NCBI RefSeq assembly: GCF_964340395.1
Contig: NC_135551.1
Coordinates: 29,097,880-29,161,879, forward strand
Source of the DNA: Glandiceps talaboti
Taxonomy: Eukaryota; Hemichordata; Enteropneusta; Spengelidae
DNA length: 64,000 nucleotides
Direction of reading: 5' to 3'
The notes under the pieces were generated by a model. It was given only the letters and a program-made list of their open reading frames with translations, was not told the origin of the DNA and searched no databases. Below, one piece after another: positions 1 through 13,099 of the stretch. Made by a program: the position numbers and the translations under genes. Numbering within the stretch: position 1 is the stretch's first letter; every line of letters starts with the position of its first letter.

Positions 1-2525
1 ATTCATAAGAAATTGACCTTTGACCTTGATGGGGGGGGGGTGCCAATAGTGTGCTTCTGAAGTACTTTGACTACTTTGTAAACTGATATTGTAACAATGA
101 ATGAATTACAGAATGTGTAATATGGTACACTTGTATATATCATAAACTTGCAAAATGATTCATAATTTTTTCTGACCAGGCAAGACATCTTTTAACCAGC
201 TATAGAAAATGGGTTGCTGTAGAATGTATGCAAATGTTGTTGAATGTTAGTTGACAACCTGTCAATTCTCTGAATCTACAAAACAACTTTTTTGAATTTG
301 ATTTGTAGGATACCGAGTTGTGCTTTTGTGAAATTGTGCTTTTGTATAAAGAAGTAAAGTGTATTTGATAGTCGAGTCGGTGTTCTTGGGGTGGGGGTGG
401 AGGGTTGAATAAATTATGCAAATGCACCACTTTGCTATCAAATCATTTGGTAAAGAACACTGCAAGTTGTGTAATTTAAATCTTCTGTATTTGGTAGTCG
501 TTACTAAGATCTAGTATATATATATGGGAGGGAGGGGGGTTAGTATCTGACTGCTGGTAATCTGTTGATTTGGCAAAACATTTATAATCACAAGTTAATC
601 ATATATTAATCATATACCTAAATCACAGTTCACTAAGTGTCACTTGGACATCTCTTAGACTACAAATAGGAAATTGAGAATACAGAGCCCTCACTCAAAT
701 TGGGGGTATCATCACCTTATAGTTGCAATTCTTACAGTCAGTTGAAGTTTGAAGTGGGCACCCTTGTTGTTTTATGACTAACTAAATCGATAGTCACACA
801 GTGAAATTACTTTCCATGTTTTATTTTATTTCACCGAGTCAACAATAATGTGAAATGCTAGACTTACAATGACTCCCTGACCAAAGGATATAACACTCAA
901 TGCACATGTGGCGCATACCATTACTAACAGGGACATGTTGTTCTAGGTACACAACAAATAGGTATACAAGAATAATTATTTCATTGTATAATCATTCAAA
1001 TATATCAAATAAAACATGTTATTTGCTATCACTCAGTCAGCGTTGAATGTATTATTGTGTTTATTCATAAAGGTTTTTCAAACAATTTGTAGTAGAAGCC
1101 TTTCATGAAATGAAGTTGTCCAAATGACACACAGACTTACTGTTTTTTCTCCAAAGTTGCTGAGAGTTTGTACACTTGGCAAGTAAATAGTATAATTGGT
1201 ACATTATTTTTTCAACCTGTTACTTCCATGATAGCAATCATTGACTGTCACCTTGGTTTTTCCAATGACTTAAAAGGGTGAACAATACCAGTCCTTTTGT
1301 CCCTGGGTATTCTGTAGAAGTGTAAATCAGGGATGTTTTTTGAACTTTTTTTGAGCAGATGAACTTTTTATCGTAAAGCAAATATTTTGATTGTTTTGTG
1401 CATTACAGTTAACTCAAATTACCTATGTCACTAAGTAAACATGTATACTGAGTGAAGTCAAAAAATTAATTTTAAAATGAACAGGCAAGATATATATTCC
1501 AGTGATCAATTACTGCAAAGTGGAGATCGACATGAAATGTAGTATAATCATAGTTTCTCAAATATGAGTGGTACCTTACTATTTTTAGAATGGTAGGTTC
1601 CTCTGATTTCTTTGAAAAAAAAGGAAATTGTTGAACATAAATAAAAGAAAATACAAAAGTTTAATTATATTATCTGTTTTAACTAATATTATGATAAAGT
1701 TTTGCAAGATTACTACAAGTTTGTTACATAATTACCTGGTTGCTTTAGTAACTATAGTTCCAAAACCCTGTGTTACTTTGAATGTGTAAGCAATTCTTCA
1801 ACCAAAGTCTATAGGTGCTGTACTTATTTTGCTTCTATGTATTATTAGCACTCAGTGGGCATTGGTGGGAGGGGTTGTTCGACCTGCATCTGTGTACACA
1901 CAGTCAACAATAACTTAATTTCAACCAAACTACAAATGCTATAAAGGGTCATCACTTGATTTTGTGACCGGTGACATCATGAAAATGACAGCCATGATTG
2001 TGAAAAAAATAGACATTTTACCTCTTGTCTCAAAAAGTTTGATACATATGGACACTGTTTATATGTCACACTATCAGGGGTAAGCTTTCTAATGAGACAT
2101 TGATCTTTGACTGCAGCTAATGTTTTATAGGTCAAATTGCCAGCATTTGTATTGTAACTTATGAAGTAGAAAATACAATCTGCTGCATTCAAGTGTCTAC
2201 TGAGTCTGTATTATCAGAGGTAAGCATTCTTTAACCTTGACCCCCCCCCCCCCCCCCCACCTTCAAGTCAAGTAGCAAATTGCTCAATAACATGAAGGTT
2301 TGTAATTTGTATCTAGAGACACCATTCAAGTGTCTGCACATTTATAGCGGTATGATTTCAAGGTAAACACTATCCTTTGAATGTTACCTTTCATCTTCAA
2401 AAGCAAATAGTACATTGACTGGGAGATTTATACCCAAGAGACACACCATTCAAATGTGTATACGGCACATTTGAAAGTGAGTCTACTATTTATATGCCGA
2501 ATTTTGACCTTGACAATCATCACTA

Positions 2526-2538
2526 AGGTCAAAGGTCA
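2526..2538 (+). promoter_or_regulatory. DR1 nuclear-receptor-like site
   Basis: AGGTCAAAGGTCA is a perfect direct repeat of AGGTCA spaced by one base, the HNF4/RXR-type DR1. It sits in an interspersed repeat. The same motif inverted is at 14-26 and 3249-3261; a variant AGGTCAGAGGTCA is at 60547-60559. Confidence 0.35.
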
Positions 2539-2680
2539 AATGTAAATTTCTATGGTAACTTTGTTAATCACGAGCAGTAACCTTTCTGACAAGACATTAT
2601 TAATTCATGAGATATGCATTCATATTCAAGGTCATTTTGCAATTTACATAAAATGTTTTGCACATGTAGTGTGGACATAT

Positions 2681-3190
2681 GATTGAATGTTTAGCGTGAC
2701 TGACCGGGAATCTGCAGGTTACAGGTTCCAGCCACATTGTTTCTGAATGGCTAAAACTCTTGGGCAAGATTTGAACCATTATCGTGCCTCAGTCAGCCAC
2801 TTTGTGTAATTGGGGACCTGGTAGGATAGAGGCAAGATTTGAACCCTGATTGTGGCTCAGTCAACCCAGCTGTATAATTGGGGACCTGGTAGGATAGAGG
2901 CAAGATTTGAACCCTGATTGTGCCTCAGTCAACCCAGTTGTATAATTGGGGACCTGGTAGGATAGAGGCAAGATTTGAACCCTGATTGTGCCTCAGTCAA
3001 CCCAGCTGTATAATTGGGGACCTGGTAGGATAGAGGTCGCTAATAAAGGCTACAATGATTGTATGCTCCCCAGGGAGTTGAGGAAAGGGCCATTGTGCTG
3101 CTATAGATCTGTACCAAGGGTAAAAGTTGTAAAGCGCTTTGAACACAGAGTGGGAAAGCAATATATAAAAAACAAAATTATTATCATTTA
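2681..3190 (+). mobile_element. tRNA-derived SINE with internal 68-bp tandem expansion
   Basis: The head (TTAGCGTGAC, then CAGGTTCCAGCC) resembles Pol III A and B boxes. The 3' part (GTAAAGCGCTTTGAACACAG, GGGAAAGCAATATATAA, then A/T-rich repeats) is the same tail seen at 42899-43056 and, inverted, at 62970-63334. In this copy the middle segment is repeated: the GCAAGATTTGAACC unit starts at 2764, 2832, 2900 and 2968, exactly 68 bp apart. The tail style (AAAGCGCTATATAAGAA plus ATT repeats) recalls SINEs mobilised by L2/CR1-clade LINEs; that assignment is inference. Confidence 0.7.
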
Positions 3191-4935
3191 TTTATGATAA
3201 TCCATGTGTATATATCTATACTTTCAGGTGAACTTTCTTTTCAATAACTGACCTTTGACCTTGACTATCAAATCTGTAGGCTCAAATTGTGATTTGCTAC
3301 AAAAAGTGTAAAAACCATATTTTTTATTTCATTTGGACGACATTCTCAGTGTATGTTAACATCCTTATCATCAGTGAAAGGCTTTCTAGTCCGTAACCTT
3401 TGTCTCCTTTATCAATGGCTTGTACTATGTGTAGTGATGTCCACTTATTCCTGTAGTGTATTTTGATCATTTGACATCACATTGTCATGAGTAGAAATTG
3501 CTATGCATGATGTTATGAACTTGAGTGGATTGTAAGACAATCTTTCAGACATCAATATAATCCTCTTTCTCCTTAAGAAGTATTTGTTTGTATACAACAA
3601 GTACAAATTGGGAGAAAGGATTAACGCCACAACATAATTTGGGAGGGAAGGGTGGGGATTCCCTGTCTTTCAGTGTGGAAGACTTGTTCCAATCAATATT
3701 GGTGAAAGCTATAAATTGCAGTAGTCTGTCTCCTCTTTATTGTAGTGCATGTTGTGTTAGTTCACTATTTTATGCCAGTGAGCAAGTCACTAGGAATTGG
3801 TGTTGTGATTTCAAATATTTTTCTGAAAACAGATTGACCCGTGCAGGTCATGTTGACCTTCCTAAGGAGGACATGTTACTAAACATGCTGATAACTCTAC
3901 TCTGAGAAATTGATATCTATTTTTCTGTCTTAGAGCTGGTCAAGATTTATAGCCTTGTCCAAATATCTAAGAAAGGGTCTTGATGTCAATTTGACGTATG
4001 TCAGAATTTTAAGGAACTTGAGAATGTGTCATATAAATAGTGCTTACTTTGTAGCCTGTAAGGTCCAGGCATTGTTTTTGTTGTTATATAATAGGTAGGG
4101 TGGTTAGTGGTTACATAAGTGGACCAATGGCTGGAACTTTCAGACTAACTACTTGAACCCTTTTAGGAAGTGTTCCATTGTCTCTTCCTCCATACCATAC
4201 CCCCCCCCCCCCCCCTCCCCATCTCACACACTTGAATGCCACATGCACTGCTCTGTTGGTGAACATGTTCAAGCTTGGTTTTCTTGTGCATCATCACATA
4301 CGAGATCGGTGAACACCAAATTACATGTAAAGTTCATGATCAGTGTTCTCCACGGATTGTTTTGAAAGCAAGCCTTGCAGTGTGGATCATTTACATATTT
4401 ATTCATACATGTAATAGCAATCACTTTTGTCAGGAAAGCTACAATTATTTCAAACTAAATGTACGGAGACGAGTAGACTTAAAAATCACTAATAAATTTG
4501 CATACATGTGTATATGGTGTCACATCTGGGCAAAATCTCATGATACGTGAGACGTACGCTACTTGACCAAAGGATGCAAATGTTCATGGAACAGTACGGG
4601 ATGTGGGAGACTATGACAACAGGGCTCATGACTGATATGCCAGGGCGCAAAACACTGCAGGGTGCACCCTGCTAAAACCCCTTGTGGAGAACACTGATGA
4701 TGATCACCACAATTAGGTATTACCAGAACTAAATACTTCAAATATCCTGTACTTCAGAGGCTTTTAATTTTGGAATTGGAAATTGATTTTACCAATAAAT
4801 TGTTGTCATGGAGTAGAGTTGTATTTATGTCCAGGAATTTCATTCATGTTCCAGTGATTTTGTAAAGTTATAACATACTCTGAACTCTGAGTTGTCCAAT
4901 GTATTGAATCTGTTGTATTTTTACTTAATTTACAG

Positions 4936-7900
4936 AAACACTCAGTCATGGAGAATTAGATGACAGGGCGCTTGAAGCTCTCAAAGAACTCAATGAAGAG
5001 GCAGCACTATCAGTTTTGAAACAGTTTGCAGGTAAGAATACAAACATTATACAGTGGTAGTCAATTTCTCCTCAGTCTAGTGCATGTAGTTGTGTTATTT
5101 CACTACTTTATGCCAGCGATGGTTGTCACCAGTAAGTAATGAAACCAGATATTGTTTTGAAAACACATTTAGCCAATACAGGTCATGTTGACCTTGCACA
5201 GTCGAACATGTTACTACTGATTACTTGGGAATTATATTCTATTGGTCTGTACCACTTAGCTGATCAAAACTGATATTATTGCATATTGATAAATTGTAAT
5301 AGTCACTTCACCTGAATGTCTCTTGATTTCTTTCTGTGAGCCTGGGACTGTATGTACATTTTGAGATATTTAGATATTTTTTCAGATATTGGTCACAAGA
5401 ATTGACCCCAATCTAGTTATTTGCAAACTATGATAGACACAAATTCAAACTATTATTGTTGCATTTTGTCAAAGTACCTTGATGTGTCCTGCAATCAAGA
5501 TAGTGTAAACACTGGAAGTCACGTAAACATGGCCAATGTACTAAGTTAGAAATAACGTTGAATGTGGGTACCACTTGAGAAAAAGTCTATTAGAAATGCC
5601 ACCCTACCCTAGCAACAAGACCACATCCATAGCAACAGCCAAATGATGGAATATCGCAAATATAACATCAGGGATTCATAGATAAGTGAAAGAACATTCA
5701 AAAAATGTATGTTATGTCTAGCAACATAACAACAGACAAATGATAGTGTATATTTCAAAGATAACAACAGGGTAGGATAGGCAACTGGATAATCATTCAG
5801 CAAATGAACACCTATACCTAGCATGGATCAACATGTTGGTAAACATTTTTAAAAACTGTACAGTTGTTCTAAAACTCAATTGGTGCGACTTTTATTGATT
5901 TTGTATTGCTCGTCATTCTCGATATTGGTTTGGTAAAACTCTGACCAGTTGACTGCTATGACAAGTCACTCACAATCTTCAAATTGTCTTTCAGAGAGTG
6001 ATTTGTCACATGTTAACAACAAGAGTGCCTTCCTTTGTGGAGTGATGAAAACATATAGACAAAGGACGAAACTCAAGCAAGCTGCAGCAGCTGATGCAAG
6101 GCCCGGCCCTGATGAAGCTAAACTAAAGGTATTGCAGTTATTTGAAGTCTAGAAATCATTATCGTCCTTACGTTAGTTTGCAGTTGCCTTTTTTTTTACT
6201 GAAAAAAGTGTGAAGTTTTCATATCCATTTGTATTTGGTCAGTCAGATTACATAGTGTGCCATCTTTTTTTCTTTGTTTGAAATGCAATATGTTACTTTC
6301 ACTGGTATTACTGTATACTGTGGTGTTATTATATGTACCTATATTAAATTTTTAGAATTGGAAATCAAATAGAGGGGTGGATTATAATTTGGATGGCACC
6401 ACCCCACTAGAAACTTGTGAGTAGCATGCTTTCTTTTGTTATTAGGAAATTTTGGACAGAACGGGTTATTCCCTTGACGTAACCACAGGACAGAGAAAAT
6501 ACGGCGGACCACCACCAGATTGGGATGGACAACCACCATCTGGAGAAGCAGAGGTGAGGAAAGGAAACCAAAGTGACAGAGTAAATAAATTAGCCTTTTC
6601 AGTAAATTGAGGAGATAATTTTGCTTTTATAATGGCAGAGGATGCATTTCTTATGGGTTTGATAAGACTCGTGAAGGATTTTGCAGATAGATATATTCGT
6701 TGAAGGTGAAATTTGCATATATGCTGCGAAAATAATGACAGCGTTCTAGTTGTGAGCAAGGTCATTATTTGTTAAAATGTCACCTTCCAGGTATATATCT
6801 CCAAGCAGAATTCCAAGCAGGTCTTATCAAACCCAATTATAATATGCTGAATTTGGAATATACAGAAATAAACAGTGCTGCGTCTTTCAATCTAAGCCCA
6901 TGCAGGGTAATGCATGTGAACACATCAGTTAGAATATTTTATCATAGCATGTGTGTCGTGACTTATTTTGTTTACAATTGAATTCAAATCGTCATATTAA
7001 TGATTGAAATATTAAACTATATTCTATATCAATAATTCAGAAAAAAAATGAGTATTTTTATTCCAAACCCATAAATGATATAGTTGCTCAACATTCTACC
7101 CAAAGGCAAATGGTTTATTCCGTATCTTGAAGTGTAGATTATTCAAGTTCAGGGATGTATCATGCAGTGCAAATGATGTAGTTCAAGGATGAAGTTTTGT
7201 ATCTAGAGACGCCATTCAAATTTTAAATTTAAAACTCAGTTACAAAGACAATAACAAAGATGACTTCATGCATGTTAGAGAGTTGCAATGCTACAATGTG
7301 ACTAATTTGTTTCATTTTCTTTACTATTGTTTCTTCAGCAAGTTTTTGTTGGCAAAATACCAAGAGATATGTTTGAAGATGAGATTGTCCCATTGTTTGA
7401 AAAGTGTGGCAAACTTTGGGATCTTAGGCTTATGATGGATCCAATGTCAGGTTTAAACCGTGGATATGCATTCGTCACTTACTGTACAAGAGAAGGAGCA
7501 CAAGAAGCTGTCAAACAGGTATGGTATCAATTTCTCATCACCTCTCACTTTGTTTACATTAGTCGAAAGATTTTGTGTGTTTGCTAATATTGTGTGTCGC
7601 AAAAAATGTCTTGGTCAATGATGCATCAGTTTTGGTTAGAGGGCACTTTTTTTTTTTTTTGATCCCAAAACTAGTAACTTAACCTTTTTATTGACATCTG
7701 TCTCATTTAGCTTGACCACCACGAAATCAGGAAAGGAAAACATTTGGGTGTGTGTATATCGGTAGCCAATCACAGGCTGTTTGTCGGATCCATTCCAAAG
7801 ACAAAGTCAAAGGAAGAGATTATGGACGAATTCAACAAACATGTTGGTAAGTGTTGCTGGTATTGTTAATTTGTTTAAAGGAAGGTTTCTTTGATAAAGA

Positions 7901-10211
7901 TTGTATTACCTGACAAATGACAAAAAGATCCAGTCTTCCAATGCTGGTGTTTCAGTGCTTGTCTTTGCTCTGTTGTGAGGCGAGAGAAACTTGTTGAAAA
8001 ATGGGTTTTCCTGTGTTCCTTAGGGATGTCTGCTCTAGTCGTAACCTAAAAGTTTGTTTGTACAAGGAAGAACTTGATTGGATCTGTCACCTTGACTCAC
8101 TGCCTGGTTTAGCATTAAAAAGTTATGTTTTCTCATCTCTAATGATTATTGAATTACCTTTTTTTCTACAGGTGGTCTGATCGATGTTATTATTTACCAT
8201 ATGCCAGAGGATAGAAAGAAAAACAGAGGTTTTGCATTCTTACATTTTGATTCACACAAGGCAGCTTCTCTTGCAAGGAGGCGGTTAATGAGTGGTAGAA
8301 TTGAAGTATGGGGTAACTCAAATGTCACAGTTGACTGGGCAGATCCACAAGAAGAACCCGATGAGGAGACCATGTCTAAGGTATAGTACTGTTTATTACA
8401 TGGTAATGTCCTCTCTGAATTCAAAGAATTGACAAATTACGTATTTGAACCCACTGGGTCCCACATGGTAATTTGTTATCCATAAAAATCACAGTTATAA
8501 AACAGAACGGTTCATGTGAGAATCACCAACAATGGTCACCATGGAACATTATGTGCATTTTTATTCTCAAATTTTACATGGCAAGGTATCAGAATAAATT
8601 TATCAGAAATGGATATTTGAAGGTGTTACATCTTCAAAGTGCAAGATTTGCACATGTGTGAAGCAGGAACAGACCAGTGTGAAATATTAGTGTACAGTTG
8701 CACTTCAAGAATAACCAGAATATCTGGATCAAACTAGTCCAAACCTTTTAGGTTGAGAAAGAAGAGCGTTGCTAGTGAAATTTGAAGTAAGGTTTCTGCA
8801 TTGGTCAGCAGTTTGTTTGAACTAATGAATTGTTTCCCCCTTGTTCTGCAGGTCAAGGTACTGTATGTGAGGAACCTGACACCCACTGTCTCTGAAGAGA
8901 AACTTAAACCAATGTTTGAAGCCTTCGGTCCAGTTGAGAGAATTAAGAAACTCAAAGACTACTGCTTTGTACATTTTGAAGAGCGAGATCATGCTGTTAA
9001 AGCTCTGGAGGAAATGAACGGAAAAGATGTTGATGGAGCCGCACTTGAGATTTCACTAGCCAAACCACCCTCTGAAAACAAGAAAAAGAAAGAAAGACAG
9101 CAAACTAGGCAAATGGGACGACCAAGGTGAGTCTGCTATAAATGCTTCTAACCTTATTGTGCCTGCATTGTTACAATGTGAGACCTTTCGCAAAGTTCAT
9201 TTTGATTGAATGTAAAATGATAGAAGAAATGACATTGCCTGTAGTGTTAACGATTGCCGATAGAGGAAGTACAGTATGTATGCGTTCCAAAAATTTGTTT
9301 GCTGGCTAAGATTATTTTCCCAGTTTTTGAGATTGAATGATTGCACTTGATGGCTAGTGACAAATTTTTCATTAACAGAAGGTATAACCTGTTGGCTCCT
9401 TTCCTTATGTTTGTAATTTGGTGGGCAGTGTGTGGATGGATGTGATTACCTTGTACGTCTGTGTGATTACCATTACAAGGAGATGGTTGTGTTGTGATGC
9501 CCAAGGCATAAAGGCTAACATAAATTTGTGTATGCTTTCAGGTGGGAAGATAATTACATGCCACCAGGCCCTAGAGGCAGAGGTGGAATGGGACCAATGC
9601 GTGGGGGCCGTGGTGGATATGATCGCGGTGGATATGACCGTGATTATTATGGATATGGAGGTGGCTATGATGATTATTATGGCTATGATGACTACCGTTC
9701 CTCCTATGAAGACCCCTACTATGACAACTACTATGGAGGTGGTGGTGGTGGTTATGGCGACAGACAAGATTATGGTGGTTATGGCGGCGGTTATGGTCGT
9801 GAAGCCAGGGGCCGTGGTGGTTTCCGTGGCAGTGGTCGTGGTGGTGCTCAGCAATCCCAGCGTGGTCGTAGTGGTTATCCAATGCGTGGTGGTGCTGGTG
9901 GTCAAGGAAGGGGAGGACGTGGTGGTGGTGGCGGATTCAGAGGTGGCCAGCAGGGAGGCAGAGGACGTGGTCGAGGAGCTCAAGGTGGTGGACGTGGTCG
10001 TGGTGGTGGCTTTGCTGGAAAGCGCAAGGCTGACTCACAAAATGCAGGTGACTCGAAACGCCGCTTTACCCAAAATCAAAACAGCCAGAATTGGGGAGCC
10101 CAACCAATAGCACAACAGCCTTTGGATCAGGATTACGGCAGTGGTTACGGGTATGGCTCTGGTGGTGACTCTCAATGGTATCAGGATTCCTTTAGCCAGC
10201 CTTGGAAGTAA
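4936..10211 (+). CDS. SYNCRIP: SYNCRIP/HNRNPR-family RNA-binding protein (3' eight coding exons)
   Basis: Exons seen: 4936-5031, 5995-6128, 6446-6553, 7339-7518, 7711-7846, 8172-8380, 8852-9126, 9542-10211 (stop TAA 10209-10211). All have AG acceptors and GT donors and the phases join without a break, giving about 601 residues. Order: N-terminal acidic/NURR region ([19 protein letters not shown], then the exon with [17 protein letters not shown]); a [19 protein letters not shown] linker; RRM1 ([14 protein letters not shown]); RRM2 ([14 protein letters not shown]); RRM3 (LYVRNL, DYCFVHF); and a Gly/Arg/Tyr-rich RGG tail ending in QDSFSQPWK. Family members are nuclear and cytoplasmic hnRNPs acting in splicing, mRNA transport, stability and translation. 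Human paralogues are about 620-635 residues, so roughly the first 70-90 residues are missing here; the first exon seen starts in mid-codon, so a 5' exon must exist. The tail matches both SYNCRIP (hnRNP Q) and HNRNPR, so this is probably the pre-duplication orthologue; the symbol is the family name. The donor after 6128 (GTATTG) is weak. Confidence 0.95.
6655..6834. mobile_element. Fold-back (MITE-like) element
   Basis: GGGTTTGATAAGAC (6655-6668) is perfectly inverted at 6821-6834, and inner parts also pair (GAAGGTGA near 6702, TCACCTTC near 6780). The element is about 180 bp and sits in a SYNCRIP intron. No clear target-site duplication was found. Confidence 0.5.
7339..7518 (+). CDS. SYNCRIP: SYNCRIP exon encoding RRM1
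   Basis: A phase-0 exon of exactly 60 codons carries nearly all of RRM1: RNP2 (VFVGKI), the [20 protein letters not shown] helix-strand segment and RNP1 (RGYAFVTY). The next exon (7711-7846) holds the end of RRM1 and the RNP2 of RRM2. RRM1 and RRM2 are therefore split across introns, as is usual in this family. Confidence 0.93.
9542..10211 (+). CDS. SYNCRIP: SYNCRIP terminal exon, RGG/YG-rich tail
   Basis: This 670-bp exon encodes the low-complexity C-terminus: an acidic Tyr/Gly stretch (DDYYGYDDY), many RGG/GRGG boxes, a GKRKAD basic nuclear-localisation-like segment, then the family-typical end with Asn/Gln and [11 protein letters not shown] boxes in hnRNP Q/R are arginine-methylated and bind RNA. 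The GGT/GGC richness of this exon also produces long open antisense frames, which are artefacts. The TAA stop is at 10209-10211. Confidence 0.95.
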
Positions 10212-12075
10212 ATCCTCCAAAAAACAAAATTATCTTATCATTCATGCCATCACTGATGCGGCCATTTATTCATTTTGGGAAATGTCTACACAAACACCAT
10301 AAAATAAAGCCATAGAGATGAAATGTTTTCACGTCATCACCATCAGAGAGAAATCTGCATCAAATTGACCTGCCACGCTATTTGATAATGCTGTCTCTAA
10401 CACCAAAGGGGAATGAATTCTAAATTGCTATCCTATCTGACTATGAGGCCCTAGCTGTGCTTTACTACTATTTGGAAAGTTCTCAGATTTCTACATATCT
10501 GACCAGTTTTGATGCCATTTTAGCCAAGATGTGAAGATTAACTTTCTGAAAGACACAGACATTACAGGCAAATTCCCTAACACCAGTTTCTACAGCGAAC
10601 TAATTAAACTCTCTATATTACTCTGCAACCTTAAAAACTCTAAAATAGAAAGACCCTGAACGTTGGCACTTTACTTTTGAAATCAAGATGCTTCTCTTTG
10701 AAAACAAAATAATGAGAAATATATATAAACATTATTTCAACTTCAGTGGAAAGTTTCATAGCTCTAAATCTGTTGATGTACATACGTGTTTAGTGGAGAA
10801 AATGTAGACGGCCTTTTGTAATAGATTTTGTTAGCTGTCATAGACACTTGTGTGAAGTTACAGGTAGTCTAAAAATTATCCTGGCATTTAGTAAAAAAAC
10901 ATTTATTCATTTAAAATTATCTAATTGTGGAATTCTTGGAATTTATTGATAATCTGTAGTTATTTAGTGGATCCAATGTGTATTAGTCATGTCTATAGGC
11001 TGACAGAACATTATGAACATCCTTGCATTATCCTTCAAATTTGAAATATGCCCAGTGACAGTAGACCTTTCAGTTTTAGTGCCGAAAAAAAGTAGTATTT
11101 TTAAAAAACAAACATTTATGAACAGTTTTAGCTTGTTACTGTGTGTCCTATATTTGATGTTCTTTGCAACAGTGTGATATTTTTTTGCGATATTTGTAGA
11201 CTTTGGAAACATATTCCTAGGTTGTTCTCTGTTTAGTATTTTACCAAAAAGAAAGTGAACCACGATATTTGACGTATGTCCAAAACAAGTGCAAGGGTCA
11301 AGATTTGTGATTGGCATTCTGAATTGTACGTTTCTTCTGTATTTCTCTATTCAATTGTTACGTAAACCAAATAAAATATCCTTATTAAATTTCGGTGTTA
11401 CCAAAAAAACATATGCTAAAAGAATCCCCATAATTCCACTCCATGTAGATAATGCACATAACATGTTAGTAATTTTAATGTTCCAATGTATCATTCCCTA
11501 TTGGTTGGTGAATGGATGCCCCTTCCCCGGCCCTGTATGCATTTTAAATGTTGTGATGTTTTAATGAATACCACTTCGTACATCTCTTGGAGGAAACAAC
11601 TATGAACTTTGACAGTTTTCTTAATGACTGCTTGATTTATGTTTTTTTCTTAGGAAAAGTTGTCCTAAGAATGAAATTATCAGATTCTCGATATACAAAA
11701 GATCTAGTTGAAGAATTTAGTTTTGCGTGCATACCTTCAAAAATGAAAAGATTAGTGATCAGAAGTGTGCATAAGGACTTGATCTCTTAGATGTTTGTAC
11801 CATTTGGAAGTTGAATAACTAAATAGAACATAGTCAAAGTGTAACGGTTGGATTCCTCCAGGTAGTTTAATTGCACAAGGCTTTCTGAATTCCACATGGC
11901 TTTCAGTTAGCTCTTGTTATTTTCATATTGTCATGTTTTACGTCCTAACTAACTTGAGTTCTTTCTTTTCTTTTCTTTCCTCCCGCTCTCTCATACAAAC
12001 CCAATATCTCCAAAGCACATGAAATAAAAGAAAAAACAGAAAAAGATTGATAAGGAAAAAAAAAAAATAAAGAAA
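10212..12075 (+). other. SYNCRIP 3' UTR and downstream flank
   Basis: No conserved coding sequence is seen after the TAA. Candidate poly(A) signals AATAAA occur at 10303-10308 and again near 11370, 12023 and 12066; the last is in a very A-rich tract (12022-12085). The true 3' end cannot be fixed from sequence alone. Vertebrate SYNCRIP/HNRNPR transcripts have long 3' UTRs, so the region up to about 12.1 kb could be transcribed. Confidence 0.4.
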
Positions 12076-13099
12076 AGGAAAAGACTGCAAACAGCTCAAA
12101 CAAACAGTGCAAATTTACAGCCGTCCAAGGTCCCTTTGGACATTATGTTGCACAAAATTGAAATATGCATTTACAGTTACAGGGATTTTAATGTCTTTAT
12201 TGAAAGCGTATGTTTGACTTGACACTGAAACAGAGACTGTAGTCTCACAAACATTGCAGAGTACACTTGGCTCCAACCAGAACTATCGTACAAAAAAATA
12301 TCAAGTGGAAGTGTTGGCCATTTGTCTGCATTCTGGTAGCAGAAACTTCATTTACATTTACATTTGCCGTTGTTCAAGTTTGCCAACTAGTGAAGTATTG
12401 AAATAGATTAGTTGCTCATCAAGTTTGCAGGTTTGGCAAATCGGAACATTGCCTGAGATCAAATCAGAATCTGAATCTCAATCTGAATCTGAACGTTGCC
12501 TGTGTGGCCAAGTTTGTGTTTCTGTTTGGCACTCGTGTAGAGAGCATAACTCAGCTATACAGGTGCCACCAATCCTCGAGCAAGGAGGCTGCGGCCGGCT
12601 GGAACCCTTTGGGGGCGTGGCCTGGAACTGCCTCAACACTGCCTGGACGAGAGAAGTGGAAGAGGCATATGTGCTGCAGGTGACTATCCCTTGTGCCTCG
12701 TGTGAAAGCTGATAAGAGCTGAAATTATGAATGCACAATATTTTCCTGTAAATTCTCACAAATGCCCTTGAACAACTTGGGGTAAAGTTTCTGTTGTGAA
12801 TCTAAATCTTTGTCAAATTTATAGAGAAAGTGAGAGTAATTTCTTGTGCAATAGTTCATTTTCGTTTATCACCATTTCGGAGAAATTTCCATTGAAATTT
12901 GTCTTTGAAACAGTCATAATTTCAGCTTTGTTGACTTCCATGCAATTATGAGACTAATCAAAAGGGGTCGTCAACAGCAATTTCTTAACATAGGCTTAAA
13001 TTCCTCAAAGGGAAAGGGGGACTTGTTTCATCAATTCAGTCCACAGTATTTTTTATATGGTTGAGAACCCTGGTCAATCTGGTATTTTGTAGTGGGGAA

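Larger units (their letters stand above)
1..4935. other. Non-coding DNA upstream of first recognised SYNCRIP exon
   Basis: No exon could be supported here. The stretch holds poly(C) runs (about 2240-2258, 4201-4215), a (TA)-rich tract near 514-524, an old dispersed repeat family with TGACCTTGACC motifs (1-30, 1950-2190, 2225-2560, 3240-3300), and a SINE at 2681-3190. It is either a long intron of the SYNCRIP gene or its upstream region. Confidence 0.6.

Noticed and set aside
1-4935. Search for the 5' coding exons of SYNCRIP
   Set aside because: No segment with the expected N-terminal sequence and matching phase was found by eye; the exons may lie upstream of the window.
9405-10110. Long antisense and +1 frames over the RGG exon
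   Set aside because: Thr/Val/His-rich shadows of the Gly/Arg-coding exon of SYNCRIP; no independent features.
12425-12759. GC-richer open frames on both strands
   Set aside because: No recognisable protein motif, no clear splice sites, and the two strands are equally open.
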